Assembly: GCA_020532085.1 (NCBI GenBank)
Contig: JAJBAV010000008.1
Location: forward strand, 21,372 to 85,371
Length of the DNA: 64,000 bases
Direction of reading: 5' to 3'
From: Candidatus Cloacimonadota bacterium
GTDB taxonomy: Bacteria > Cloacimonadota > Cloacimonadia > Cloacimonadales > Cloacimonadaceae
In this document: positions 15,917 to 24,922 of the stretch, one piece after another
How the letters are laid out: every line of letters starts with the position of its first letter
Position numbering within the stretch: position 1 is the stretch's first letter
Notes under the pieces: model-generated
What the model was told of the DNA's origin: nothing
What the model saw: the letters and a program-made list of their open reading frames with translations, nothing else
The model's database searches: none
Program-made: the position numbers and the translations under genes

Positions 15917-16120
15917 AAGACGGAAGGCGGTGGCTTCAGCCACCGTGCCCCAAAACACCGGAGCATGAAAAAGACGATGTCCGGTCGGCTTCAGCCACCG
16001 GAGGTTGGATCGCCCTGCCCTGGTGAGGGAAAACAAGCCGGCGGTTAAAACCGCCGGAGATCGTGTCTCCCTGGCCGCTGATACCCGGGAACGGTGGCTG
16101 AAGCCACCGCCTTCCGTCTT
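15917..16120. repeat. Composite palindromic element, copy 1 (30-bp perfect terminal inverted repeats)
   Basis: The ends 15917-15946 and 16091-16120 are perfect inverted repeats beginning AAGACGGAAGGCGGTGGC. Each end is itself a hairpin (CGGTGGCT-TC-AGCCACCG). In the middle, 16038-16057 forms another hairpin (CCGGCGGTT-AA-AACCGCCGG). The same arrangement recurs at 52694-52908. No protein frame is credible, and it looks like a non-autonomous or structural repeat. Confidence 0.8.
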
Positions 16121-16290
16121 TCGCATCAGCGTTTCAGTCGGAGTGAATCAGGGATTTAATCACTGTTTCTATCCGGGTGAATCAGGGTTTCAGCCGGAGT
16201 AAATCGGCGTTTCGATCATGGTTTCATATCAGAGTGGATCCGAGCAAATCCGAGCAAATCAAAGAACAAACTTGCAGATAAACCAGCTTG

Positions 16291-16379
16291 GCCCCGGAGA
16301 TCATTACGGTATCAATACGGAATCAATACGGATTTCATCCGTAATGATTCCGTATTGATACCGTATTGATATTGGGAGC
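16291..16379. repeat. 89-bp hairpin of ATCAATACGG decamers, copy 1
   Basis: Two 43-nt arms surround a TTC loop. Each arm contains successive ATCAATACGG-type decamers. The left arm is slightly degenerate at its outer end compared with the copy at 33201-33289. The flanks differ, so this is a dispersed unit and not a duplicated locus. Confidence 0.8.
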
Positions 16380-16549
16380 CATCTGGGAGGCAGTGGTGTT
16401 TAATATTGAATGCCAGTGCGTTGCCTCCATCATGGTGAACACGATATCCGAAGTGGGCGCAAAGCCGCCCAAGGACATGAACTTGAGCTTGCCCGGCAGC
16501 GCGATCGGGATATCCTATCAAATGGATAGACGATCCAAAAGAGGAATCA

Positions 16550-18805
16550 ATGAAACGACAGATAAATCTGGGCATTGACGGGATGCACTGCGCGGCCTGC
16601 AGCGCTCGCTTGGAGAAGGCTTTGGCCAAAATGAAGGGGGTAAGCGCGGCGCAGGTGAACCTGGCCCTGGAAGAGGCCGCGCTGGAGTTTGACGACCGGC
16701 TGGTGGACGAGAGTGATTTCGCCCGGGCGATCGCCGGGTTGGGTTTCTCGGTGCGGGAAAGCCCGGCATTGGAAGAAGATGCGCAGATCAAGAACATGCT
16801 GGTGGCGAGGGAGCGAATGTGGCGTATCTGGGCGCTGGCCCTGGCGGCGATGGCGCTGATGCTGCCCCTGATGCTGGTAAAACCCATGCCCGCCTGGCAT
16901 CACTGGGGGGTTTGGGCCATCTTCGGCCTCACTCTGCTGGGAATGTTCTTCCCGGCCCGGGGAGTTTACGTATCCGCATACAAGTCTGTGCGTTCCGGCA
17001 GCGCGAACATGGATGTGCTGATCGCCCTGGGTACCCTGGCCTCCCTGCTGGTAACGCCGCTCTCGCTGGTGGTGAAAGGCATCAGCGCCCACGATTTCAG
17101 CGGCATCGCTTTGATGATCCTGGCCTTCCACCTCACCGGGCGCTATCTGGAAAGCCGGGCGCGCGGCAAAGCCTCCGAGGCGATCCGCAAATTGCTCAAT
17201 CTGGGCGCGAAAACCGCGCTGCTGCTGATCGACGGGGTGGAAACGGAGGTGGCGGCCCACAAGATCAGGGTGGGCGACATATTTGTGGTGAAGCCGGGGA
17301 TGAAGGTGCCGGCGGACGGGGTGATCGTGGAGGGGGCGGCTAACCTCGACGAGGCGATGGTGACAGGCGAATCGATGCCGGTGCGGCGCCAGAGCGGGGA
17401 CAAAGTCACGGGCGCCACGGTGAATCTGGACGGCTATTTCCAGGCCCGGGCGGAAAAAGTGGGCCGGGACAGCTGGCTGGCGCAGGTGGTGAAGATGGTG
17501 CAGGACGCCCAGCATTCGCGGGTGCCGGTGCAGCTGCTGGCGGACAGGGTTACGGCGGTGTTCGTGCCGGTGGTGCTGGTGCTGGCGGCGCTCACCTTCG
17601 CGGCCTGGCTGGTGATACCAGATGTGATGGGCGCCGGGGGCGACTGGCTGCGGCAACTTATCCCCCTAAGCAGCGCCAAAACCGGGCTCGCGGCAGCGCT
17701 GATGGCCGCCATTGCCACTTTGGTGATCGCCTGTCCCTGCGCTTTGGGGCTGGCCACGCCCACGGCGCTGATGGTGGGCAGCGGGCTGGGCGCCGAACGC
17801 GGCATCCTGATCCGTAACGGCGAAGCTTTGCAGAGAATGAAAGACATCCGGGCGATGGTGTTCGATAAAACCGGGACCCTCACCCACGGCAGGCCCAAGC
17901 TCTTAAAATTCAAGGGAGTTGGGGTTCCGGATGAGGAAGCTCTGAATCTGGCGCAGAGCCTGGAAACCGCCAGCGAACACCCTTTGGCCAGGGCGATCGT
18001 GGCCGCCGCTGTTGAACAGGGCCTGAAACCGCGGCAGGTGAAGGATTTCCAAAACCACAGCGGACGGGGGGTGTCCGCTTTACTCGGCGGCATAAAGTAC
18101 TGGCTGGGAAGCGCTTCGCTGCTGCGGGAAGAAGGCGTGCAAGGCCTGGAAGAATTGCCGGAAGAGGCGGAACTGAAACACGCCAGCCGGGTGTATCTGG
18201 CTGACCAGGAAAAGGTTCTGGGAATATTCTCTTTGGCCGACACGGTGCGCCCGGAGGCGATCGGGGTGGTGAAGACATTGAAAGGCATGGGAATCGAGAG
18301 CATCATGCTGAGCGGAGACAACGAATCCACCGCCGCCGCCATCGCCGCCCAGCTTGGCATCGCCAGGTTCCGGGCCCAAGCCCTGCCGGCCGACAAAGCC
18401 AGGATCATCGGCGAACTCCGGGCCGAATACGGTCCGGTGGCCATGGTGGGCGACGGCATCAATGACGCTCCGGCGCTGAAATTGGCCGATATCGGCATCG
18501 CCATGGGCCAGGGCACCGACATTGCCATCGAAGCGGCGGATATCACCATCCTGCGCGACCAGCTGGAACTTATCCCGCAGGCGGTGCGGCTTTCCGTGGA
18601 AACATTCCGGAAGATCCGCCAAAACCTTTTCTGGGCCTTCTTCTACAACCTGGTGGCCATCCCGTTGGCGGTGTTCGGGGCCTTGCATCCGGTGATCGCG
18701 GAAATCGCCATGGCCACGAGTTCCGTGACGGTGGTGAGCAATGCCAACCTGCTCCGGCGGGGGTTTCTAACACAGAGACACAGAGGCGGGGAGACACTGA
18801 GTTAA
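16550..18805 (+). CDS. copA: Copper-type P1B ATPase
   Basis: This encodes 751 residues, a normal length for a bacterial heavy-metal ATPase. An N-terminal HMA domain has the GMHCAACSARLE metal site (Cys14, Cys17). Membrane helices follow, then the actuator loop (TGESMPV), the CPC ion-binding motif in IACPCALGLATPTAL near residue 393, the phosphorylation motif DKTGTLTHG near 438, and GDGINDAPALKLADIG. HMA CxxC plus CPC indicates a Cu(+)-transporting ATPase, most likely exporting copper or loading cuproproteins. The ATG follows AGAGG. The last 15 codons (GFLTQRHRGGETLS region) are encoded by a CTCTGTG-family repeat, so the original C-terminus was probably replaced or extended by it. Confidence 0.93.
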   Translation: MKRQINLGIDGMHCAACSARLEKALAKMKGVSAAQVNLALEEAALEFDDRLVDESDFARAIAGLGFSVRESPALEEDAQIKNMLVARERMWRIWALALAAMALMLPLMLVKPMPAWHHWGVWAIFGLTLLGMFFPARGVYVSAYKSVRSGSANMDVLIALGTLASLLVTPLSLVVKGISAHDFSGIALMILAFHLTGRYLESRARGKASEAIRKLLNLGAKTALLLIDGVETEVAAHKIRVGDIFVVKPGMKVPADGVIVEGAANLDEAMVTGESMPVRRQSGDKVTGATVNLDGYFQARAEKVGRDSWLAQVVKMVQDAQHSRVPVQLLADRVTAVFVPVVLVLAALTFAAWLVIPDVMGAGGDWLRQLIPLSSAKTGLAAALMAAIATLVIACPCALGLATPTALMVGSGLGAERGILIRNGEALQRMKDIRAMVFDKTGTLTHGRPKLLKFKGVGVPDEEALNLAQSLETASEHPLARAIVAAAVEQGLKPRQVKDFQNHSGRGVSALLGGIKYWLGSASLLREEGVQGLEELPEEAELKHASRVYLADQEKVLGIFSLADTVRPEAIGVVKTLKGMGIESIMLSGDNESTAAAIAAQLGIARFRAQALPADKARIIGELRAEYGPVAMVGDGINDAPALKLADIGIAMGQGTDIAIEAADITILRDQLELIPQAVRLSVETFRKIRQNLFWAFFYNLVAIPLAVFGALHPVIAEIAMATSSVTVVSNANLLRRGFLTQRHRGGETLS

Positions 18806-18890
18806 CAGAGGATTTTTCACCACAGAGGAGCAGAGTTGGGCAGAGAAGAAGCAAGCGGAGGGTTTTCTAACAAAGAGACAGGGAGAAAAG
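18761..18890 (-). repeat. CTCTGTG-family repeat tract (reverse orientation)
   Basis: Read on the minus strand this is a series of CTCTGTCTC, CTCTGTTAAC and CTCTGTGGTG units interrupted by T-rich patches. The same vocabulary occurs at 30003-30356, 40018-40066 and 53820-54345. It starts inside the last codons of the copper ATPase gene. Confidence 0.7.
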
Positions 18891-18937
18891 GGAAAAGGGG
18901 AAAAGGTTGGTGAATGGGTGAAAGGGTGAAACGTAAC

Positions 18938-19382
18938 GCTCTCTTTCAAACCGGGCGGGTAGTGGCCGGAGGAACCCCTCGCCAGAGGGGTGCAGCACTA
19001 TAGGCGGGGTGTTTCAACCCCCGTGGCAGAAAGCCTCGATCGAAAGCAAGCAAACCCCGCTCGCGGGGTGAAGGAATTTGCGGAGCGATCAATCGCTTCG
19101 CCATAATGTTCGGGGATTTAGCAACACATCTCTGATCCGCGATAAATCACGAACCTAAGTCCTGCACCCCTCTGGTGAGGGGTTTTCAGGGATTCGCGCG
19201 GCTGCTTTTGCGGGGGTTGAAACACCCCGCCTATAGTGCTGCACCCCGCGCAGGGCGGGGTTGTGTGTCTGGGTTAAGCTTCTGCTGCTGTGCAGAGTCA
19301 GCGCAGGGATTTGGCAACCCAGGATAGGTTGGCATGGTTCACAACGGGTTGCTTCAGTCACCCGCTTGGTTTGAAAGAGAGC
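18938..19382. repeat. Nested inverted-repeat (MITE-like) element, copy A
   Basis: The outer ends are inverted repeats (GCTCTCTTTCAAACC... at 18938 and ...GGTTTGAAAGAGAGC at 19382). Inside lies a 37-bp inverted pair, 18987-19023 and 19211-19247, containing GTGCAGCACTATAGGCGGGG. The centre holds further short hairpins (CCCCGCTCGCGGGG). There is no transposase and no credible frame. It fills the gap between the copper ATPase repeat tract and the GAPDH terminator. Confidence 0.82.
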
Positions 19383-19383
19383 C

Positions 19384-19430
19384 AAAAAAGAGATGCGGGC
19401 CTCCGGGTGTTCCGGATATCCCGCATCTCT
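19384..19430 (-). terminator. Intrinsic terminator of the GAPDH-family gene
   Basis: The minus strand reads AGAGATGCGGG, then an inner TCCGG/CCGGA stem, then CCCGCATCTCT followed by T6. The 11-bp outer stem is perfect. It starts 19 nt after the stop codon and abuts the nested inverted-repeat element. Confidence 0.9.
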
Positions 19431-19449
19431 ATATCAGCCGATCTGCCGA

Positions 19450-20703
19450 TCAGGGTGTGCTGGCTTCGATGTAGTTCACCAAACGGGAGAGGGAGTTGGT
19501 GTAGGATCCGAGTTCGTTGTCGTACCAGCCGAAGATCTTGGCGTGGGTGACGGGCATGGTGACTTCGCGGCCGGCTTCCACTCCCAGGGCGGCAAGGGTC
19601 TGGCGGGGAACAGGGATGAAGCTGGTGCGGGTGTGGGTTTCGTGGGCCTCAAGGGTGGCGGCGGCCATGGAACCGATGAGGTCGGCGGAGACGTTCTGGC
19701 GTTCGGAATAGACCAGCAAGCCCTTTTGCGGTCCTTCCGCGGCCTGTTTGTAGATCTCGTTGATGAGGCGGCGGCTCACCAAAGGCTGGCCAAGTTCGTT
19801 AAGTTCGGTGTGGAAAGTCACATTGAGGTTGATAAGCGAAACCGTGGAGGTGGGGATGCGCACGGAATCGGCCATGAAGCCCACGGATTTGATCTGCGGC
19901 ATCACCAGTTCCAAGGCTTTGGCTGCGCCGGTGGTGGAAAGGATGATGTTGTTGAGCACGCTGCGGGTTTTGCGCAGGTCGGTGGCGCCGGCCTTGGGCA
20001 CGGAATCCAGGATGCTCTGGGTGTTGGTGGCGGCGTGGATGGTGCTCATGGAGGCGGTCATGATGTTGGCCGTGGCCTCGTTTTCCAGCAGGGGCTTTAT
20101 CAGGTGGGCGAGGCCGGTGGTGGTGCAGCTGGCGGCCGAGATCACGTGGTGCTGGGCGGGTTTGTAATTCAGATGGTTGATGCCGTAGATCATGGTGAGG
20201 GCGTCAGGGGAGTTGGTGACGCCGGCGGTTTTGCTCTTGAAGGGGGCGGAGCAGACCACTTTGAGGGCGCCTGCTTCCAAATGCCCGCGCAGACAAGGTT
20301 TTCCCTGTTCGGGAGTGGCGTTTGGATCCACAAAATTGCCGGTGCAGTCCACCACGATGCGCACGCCTTCGTTCAACCAGTTGATGTCCTTGGGGTCGCG
20401 GGCGCTGCGGAGGACCTTCACGGGAATGCCTTCGATGGAGATCAGAGGCTTGTCCGGATCCAGCACCTGGATCTCGGCGCGGCGTCCGACCATGCCGAAA
20501 AGGAATTTATGGATGTTGCCGTAGGTGGAGTCGGTCTCCATCACCTGGATGAGGTCGTCCAGGGTTTTGCCCACTTCGCGGCCGCAATTTACGATGATCC
20601 CGTCGAAATGGCGGAGGTTGATCTGATTCCAGAGCAGCAGCTTGCCGATCCGGCCCAGCCCGTTGATCCCGAGCAGTTTTTTGTTTCTCAGGTCGAGGTT
20701 CAT
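19450..20703 (-). CDS. Glyceraldehyde-3-phosphate dehydrogenase family protein
   Basis: This encodes 417 residues, about 80 longer than a standard GAPDH. The N-terminal Rossmann motif is GINGLGRIGKL. The nucleophile is Cys193 in SAASCTTTGLAHL, where canonical enzymes have SCTTNCLAP, and the catalytic His is in STIHAATNTQ near 223. The family signature WYDNELGSYTNSL is at the C-terminus. The probable reaction is reversible oxidation of glyceraldehyde-3-phosphate with NAD(P) in glycolysis or gluconeogenesis. The divergent active-site flank leaves open another aldehyde-phosphate substrate such as erythrose-4-phosphate. It starts 35 nt after the PEP-synthase-like gene with a good AAGGAG site, so the two are probably one transcript. 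The gene ends at a strong terminator. Confidence 0.85.
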   Translation of the reverse strand: MNLDLRNKKLLGINGLGRIGKLLLWNQINLRHFDGIIVNCGREVGKTLDDLIQVMETDSTYGNIHKFLFGMVGRRAEIQVLDPDKPLISIEGIPVKVLRSARDPKDINWLNEGVRIVVDCTGNFVDPNATPEQGKPCLRGHLEAGALKVVCSAPFKSKTAGVTNSPDALTMIYGINHLNYKPAQHHVISAASCTTTGLAHLIKPLLENEATANIMTASMSTIHAATNTQSILDSVPKAGATDLRKTRSVLNNIILSTTGAAKALELVMPQIKSVGFMADSVRIPTSTVSLINLNVTFHTELNELGQPLVSRRLINEIYKQAAEGPQKGLLVYSERQNVSADLIGSMAAATLEAHETHTRTSFIPVPRQTLAALGVEAGREVTMPVTHAKIFGWYDNELGSYTNSLSRLVNYIEASTP

Positions 20704-20738
20704 GCGATACTCCTTGTCTGTGTATTTTTTAAAATTGC

Positions 20739-23700
20739 TTAGCTGCGAATGGTTTCCACCGGATAGTGGCCCAGGAAGATGGCGCCGCTGCTGGCGTCGA
20801 TGGCGATCTCATCTCCCGGCTGGAGCAGGGTTTCGCCGATGCGGCAGTGGTTTTCGTCTTCGAACACCTTGAGCTGGCGGCAGTTGACGATGCCCACCAG
20901 GCCGAGGCGGATGGCTGTGACCGCGGCGTGGGAAGTGACGCCGCCGCGCGAGGTGAGCAGGCCCTGGCAGTCGAAGAGCAGTTCCATATCCTCAGGAACG
21001 GTATCCGGCCGCACCAGGATCAGCGGCTGGCCGCGGTTCTTGAGGGCGTCGATGTTGGCGCGGGAAATGGCGATGAGGCCGTTGATGACGCCTTTGCCGA
21101 TGCCGATGCCGTTGCCGAGGGGTTTCAGATCGCGCTTGGGCACATTGAAAACCGTGTAGGCGCGGGCTTTGGTGATCACCTGGTTGCGGGTTTGGAGAAT
21201 GAAAAGCTGTTCACGGGAGGGGCCTTCGAAGGTGAATTCCATCTCCTGATGGGGGTAGTCGCGCTCGTCCAAAAGCTGGCGGGCCAGGCTGAGCAGACGG
21301 GTGTAGATCTGGGGAAAGTCTTTTTCCAGAGAGAGTTCCAGCCTTTGTTTGGACTGCTTGCGCTCCTGTTCGGAGATGGGCAGGGTATGCACCAGGCCGG
21401 CCACGACGTCCTCGCCCTGGCTGCAGAGGGTGAAATCGCCGTTGAGGGTGATCCCCGGCGCCTTGCTCCAGGGCGCGTGGGTGAAGAGCACTCCGGTGCC
21501 GCTGTCCAGGCTGATGTTGCCCAGCACCATTTTCTGGATGGTGACGGCGGTGCCCCAGTCGTCGGCGATCTGCAGTTTCTGGCGATAGAGCCGGGCCCGG
21601 TCCGTATTCCAGGAATCCAGCACGTGGAGAATGGCCTGTTTCACCTGCAGGAAGACGTCCTGCTCCAGCTTAAGCTTGTGCCTGGCCAGCACCTTTTTAT
21701 AGGCTTCAGACATCTGCCGCATCTGCAGAGGGGTGAACTGGGTTTTGAGCTTCACCTTGTGGCGGCGCTTGAAGGCGATCATCACGGCGTCGAATTCGTC
21801 GCGGTCGATGCCGTAGGCCATGCCCCAGCTTTGGATGAGGCGGCGGTAGCAATCCCAGGCTGTCCAGCCGTAATTGGGGCGGGCGCTGAGTTTGAGGGTT
21901 ACCTCGTCGTTGAGGCCGATATTGAGGAAGGTGGTCATGGCGCCGGGCAGGCTCATGGGCGCGCCGGAACGCACGGAAAAGAGCAGCGGGGACTCCGGAT
22001 CGCCGTAGCGGAGGCCGGTCTGGCCTTCGAGGCGGGCGATGTTGAAGCGGAGCAGTTCATCCATCTCGCGTTCGATGCCGGGATGTGAGCGCACGATCTG
22101 GCTGAAGCGATGCAGTTCGGTGGTGATCACAAAACCGGGCGGAATGGGGAATTCGTATTGGCGCATCTTCTTGAGGAAGAAGGCTTTGGAACCCAGCAGC
22201 ACCTGGTTGTCGAGCCGGCCGAAACTGGTTTGCAGCGGAATGAACATCAGGTCCGGATCGTAGCTCATCACGCGGCTGAGTTCGGCGGAACCGAAGACCT
22301 GTTTCATGGCCGCGAGCGAGACCAGGATCTGGGCGATGAAATTGTCCATCGGCTGCACCAGGAATGAAGTGGCCAGCAGCTTGCGGAAAAACTCCTCGGC
22401 GAACATCTGCTGGGCGGTCTGGCGCTTGTATTTGCCGGCCACGCCCTTCACCGGGGCGTGTTCGAGTTCCTGCTCGTAAAAGCGGTAGAAGTATTCGTTG
22501 ATCAGCTCGGTGATGCTGTCCTTGATCTGTTTGAAGAGGTCCAGATACTGGTCCAGCGAGAGGTTCACGATCCTCTGGCCGGATTTGAGCATCTCCAGGG
22601 CGCTGGAAAAAGCCTCGCTGGTGAGGCCTTCGCGGGCGAGGCCGAGTTCGAAGAGCTCGAGGATGCGAATGATGCGCTTGAGGGTTTTTGCCGTGATGTA
22701 GTCCAGGTTCAGCTGCCTGATGTTCTGCTCCACGAGGCGTTCCACCAGGTTCTCCAGGCGGAAGATCATGCCCATGGCCTCCAGCTTCGGTTCGCGGTAT
22801 TGCCCATACATGGAGGGAATGCCGGCCGCGATGTGGCGTTTGTAGTAGATGTTTTCCCAAGCCTGGGTGGGATTGGGGTCCAGGATCACCTGGTTGAGGC
22901 GGCCAATGTAGTCCAGCATCTGGCGGATGCCGCTGTCGAAATCCTTGCGGGCCAGGCTTTGGCGCAGGCGCAGCTGCTCCTTTTCGTCGAACCAGTTGAA
23001 GCGGCCCAGGAATTTGGCGATATCGTAGGGATCGAGCTGATATTTGTCCAGCAGCATGTAGTAGATGCGCACCAGCAATTCAAGGCGGCGGAGGGAAAAG
23101 TCCTCCTTTTTCACCTGGCGGAACAGCGGCGCCACCACCTGCCAGGATTGGCCCAGCAGGTCGTCGGCCCCGGTCGCGTTGTCTTTGAAGAATTTCCGCA
23201 CCGTCTTTTGCTGGGCTTTAGTGCGTTCGTCCGGGCTCTGGATGAAGAGGGCCACGTCATCCGGCAGCAGGCCCTGCAGGTGACCGGGATCGAGGTCGGT
23301 CCAGTAGTTGAGGATCTGGCGAAGGAGGTTGATATGGGTGTTGTTGCTTTCGGTGTGCACCTGTTTGCGCACGAAATGGATGAGGCGATCCTTGCGGGAG
23401 CTCATTTCGTCGATCTCGGTGCTGAGGTCGCGGATCTCGCCCTCGGCGCCGATCTCGTGGTAGAAGACCGGGAAGAGCCGCAGCAGATGTTTGGTCTGCA
23501 CATACAGCGGTTTGACGTTGCTGTTCAGAAACTGGGAAACGTCCTTTTGGAAGAGGTCGGTGTCCGAAATGAAGATGCCGCCTTGGGTGAGGTTGATGAT
23601 CAGCGCCGCCAGGAGGTCCTTGCAGAGGATGGGATCGAGGCTGATCAGCTCCAGCCAGGCGCGGATGTTCTTGATGTGGTTTTTGTTGGCCACGATCTGC

Positions 23701-24806
23701 CAGTCCTGGTTGATCTTGATCTCGCCGGGCGGGATGAAGCCGAGGTCGATGATCTTGCTCAGGCAGCGGCGCGCGAGTTCCGGCTCGGCAGGATCCAGCA
23801 CGGCTTTGCCGATGGTGAGCACGCAGTCCAGCACGATGCTGCTGTGCTGGTCGCGGAATTCGGCCAGGTTGTCGAAGATGCTGTCGATCAGCAGGTTGAG
23901 CTCTTTCACGGAGAGAGATTCGTGCAGGTCCGCCAGCAGGCGGTTGAGGTCCCAGAGCAGGTGGTCGCTGAGGGCGTTCATCGGGGGCAAACTCAAGAGG
24001 TAGAAAAGGTAATGGATCTTTTCCGGCAGGCCGGTGAAGGAGGCCAGCAGGTCGCGGTGGCGGGTGGCAATATCCGAGTAGGAAGGTATGGCGGCGAAAT
24101 CCTGCAGGGTTTGGGCGGTTTGAAGCTGTTTGAGGCAGCCCGTGAAGAATTTTCCGCCCACGGCCTGTTCCAGCCTGGCTTTGTCCAATGTAACCAGATC
24201 GTCGTATTTGTCGTGCCACGCGGCGATGGCAGCCTTGGCCCGCCAGAGTTTGATGGAGGCTTCGTAGATGCCGCGCAGCAGGGCCACGGCCTCGTCCTGA
24301 CGGCGCAGGCGTTCCGAAAGCTTCAGCAGGGTCTTGAAACACTGTCCGGAAGCGGCGATAAAGAGTTCCGGGGCCTGTCCGTGCAAATCCTCCAGAAGGT
24401 CGAAAGACTGGTCCAGAATGGTTTGCGGCACCTTTTCCTGGTCGGCCAGGGCGGCGATGAAATCCAGATATTCGTTCAAGCAGCGCTGTCTTACGCGGTT
24501 TTCCTCCGCGCGGGCAAAGATGTTGCCGAAGATGCCCAGGATCAGTTCCAGGGCGTGTTCGCTTTCCTCCAGCTGCAGGTAGAACCAGAGGTCGCCCATG
24601 ATGCTCTGGCGCATCAGTTCCAGGGCGGAATCGAGGTTCGCGAAGGGATGGTGCAGCTCTTCCAGAAAGAGTTTGGTGCGCTGCTGAATGCCGAAGTAAC
24701 TGGCGCTGCGTTCCAGCAGCCACAGGCTGTCCGGCGACAGCACGATCTGTTTTACCTGGGTCTGGGCAAGGTTGCTCGCCAGGGCCTGGGATTCGATCTT
24801 ATCCAA
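20739..24806 (-). CDS. PEP synthase / pyruvate phosphate dikinase-like protein without the C-terminal PEP barrel
   Basis: This encodes about 1355 residues from a TTG at 24806 that follows GAGG; a GTG at 24866 is an alternative but would leave only about 12 nt of leader. Residues 1 to about 860 are largely alpha-helical and not recognised. An ATP-grasp nucleotide-binding domain follows (LLGSKAFFLKKM; PIPPGFVITTE; RSGAPMSLPGAMTTFLNIGL). The swivelling phosphohistidine domain comes last (LLTSRGGVTSHAAVTA, His near 1293). The protein ends about 60 residues after this His, so the PEP/pyruvate TIM barrel of real PPDK or PEP synthase is absent. It could be a dikinase acting on another acceptor or a regulatory phosphotransferase. 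It is followed by the GAPDH-family gene on the same strand. Confidence 0.8.
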   Translation of the reverse strand: MDKIESQALASNLAQTQVKQIVLSPDSLWLLERSASYFGIQQRTKLFLEELHHPFANLDSALELMRQSIMGDLWFYLQLEESEHALELILGIFGNIFARAEENRVRQRCLNEYLDFIAALADQEKVPQTILDQSFDLLEDLHGQAPELFIAASGQCFKTLLKLSERLRRQDEAVALLRGIYEASIKLWRAKAAIAAWHDKYDDLVTLDKARLEQAVGGKFFTGCLKQLQTAQTLQDFAAIPSYSDIATRHRDLLASFTGLPEKIHYLFYLLSLPPMNALSDHLLWDLNRLLADLHESLSVKELNLLIDSIFDNLAEFRDQHSSIVLDCVLTIGKAVLDPAEPELARRCLSKIIDLGFIPPGEIKINQDWQIVANKNHIKNIRAWLELISLDPILCKDLLAALIINLTQGGIFISDTDLFQKDVSQFLNSNVKPLYVQTKHLLRLFPVFYHEIGAEGEIRDLSTEIDEMSSRKDRLIHFVRKQVHTESNNTHINLLRQILNYWTDLDPGHLQGLLPDDVALFIQSPDERTKAQQKTVRKFFKDNATGADDLLGQSWQVVAPLFRQVKKEDFSLRRLELLVRIYYMLLDKYQLDPYDIAKFLGRFNWFDEKEQLRLRQSLARKDFDSGIRQMLDYIGRLNQVILDPNPTQAWENIYYKRHIAAGIPSMYGQYREPKLEAMGMIFRLENLVERLVEQNIRQLNLDYITAKTLKRIIRILELFELGLAREGLTSEAFSSALEMLKSGQRIVNLSLDQYLDLFKQIKDSITELINEYFYRFYEQELEHAPVKGVAGKYKRQTAQQMFAEEFFRKLLATSFLVQPMDNFIAQILVSLAAMKQVFGSAELSRVMSYDPDLMFIPLQTSFGRLDNQVLLGSKAFFLKKMRQYEFPIPPGFVITTELHRFSQIVRSHPGIEREMDELLRFNIARLEGQTGLRYGDPESPLLFSVRSGAPMSLPGAMTTFLNIGLNDEVTLKLSARPNYGWTAWDCYRRLIQSWGMAYGIDRDEFDAVMIAFKRRHKVKLKTQFTPLQMRQMSEAYKKVLARHKLKLEQDVFLQVKQAILHVLDSWNTDRARLYRQKLQIADDWGTAVTIQKMVLGNISLDSGTGVLFTHAPWSKAPGITLNGDFTLCSQGEDVVAGLVHTLPISEQERKQSKQRLELSLEKDFPQIYTRLLSLARQLLDERDYPHQEMEFTFEGPSREQLFILQTRNQVITKARAYTVFNVPKRDLKPLGNGIGIGKGVINGLIAISRANIDALKNRGQPLILVRPDTVPEDMELLFDCQGLLTSRGGVTSHAAVTAIRLGLVGIVNCRQLKVFEDENHCRIGETLLQPGDEIAIDASSGAIFLGHYPVETIRS

Positions 24807-24884
24807 TGATATCCTCGATCTGTAATTGATCCGGGCGGACCGCCGTAGCCGGCAAATTGATTCCACATCCGCGCCGCCATCGGC

Positions 24885-24913
24885 TACATAATAATTCCGC
24901 GTTTAAATGTCAA
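24885..24913 (-). promoter_or_regulatory. Sigma70-type promoter for the PEP-synthase-like gene
   Basis: On the minus strand TTGACA, a 17-nt spacer and TATGTA. The expected start of transcription near 24878 gives a leader of about 70 nt to the TTG start at 24806. The promoter lies directly after the polA stop codon. Confidence 0.65.
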
Positions 24914-24922
24914 GCCTCATTT

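Noticed and set aside
18955..19385. Short frames within the nested repeat (e.g. VQHYRRGVSTPA)
   Set aside because: These arise from the inverted-repeat arms and appear in both orientations; such peptides are annotation artefacts of the repeat.
22458..24809. 783-codon open frame antisense to the PEP-synthase-like gene
   Set aside because: Shadow of a real gene; valine/glutamate/histidine-rich translation with no start signal or domain.
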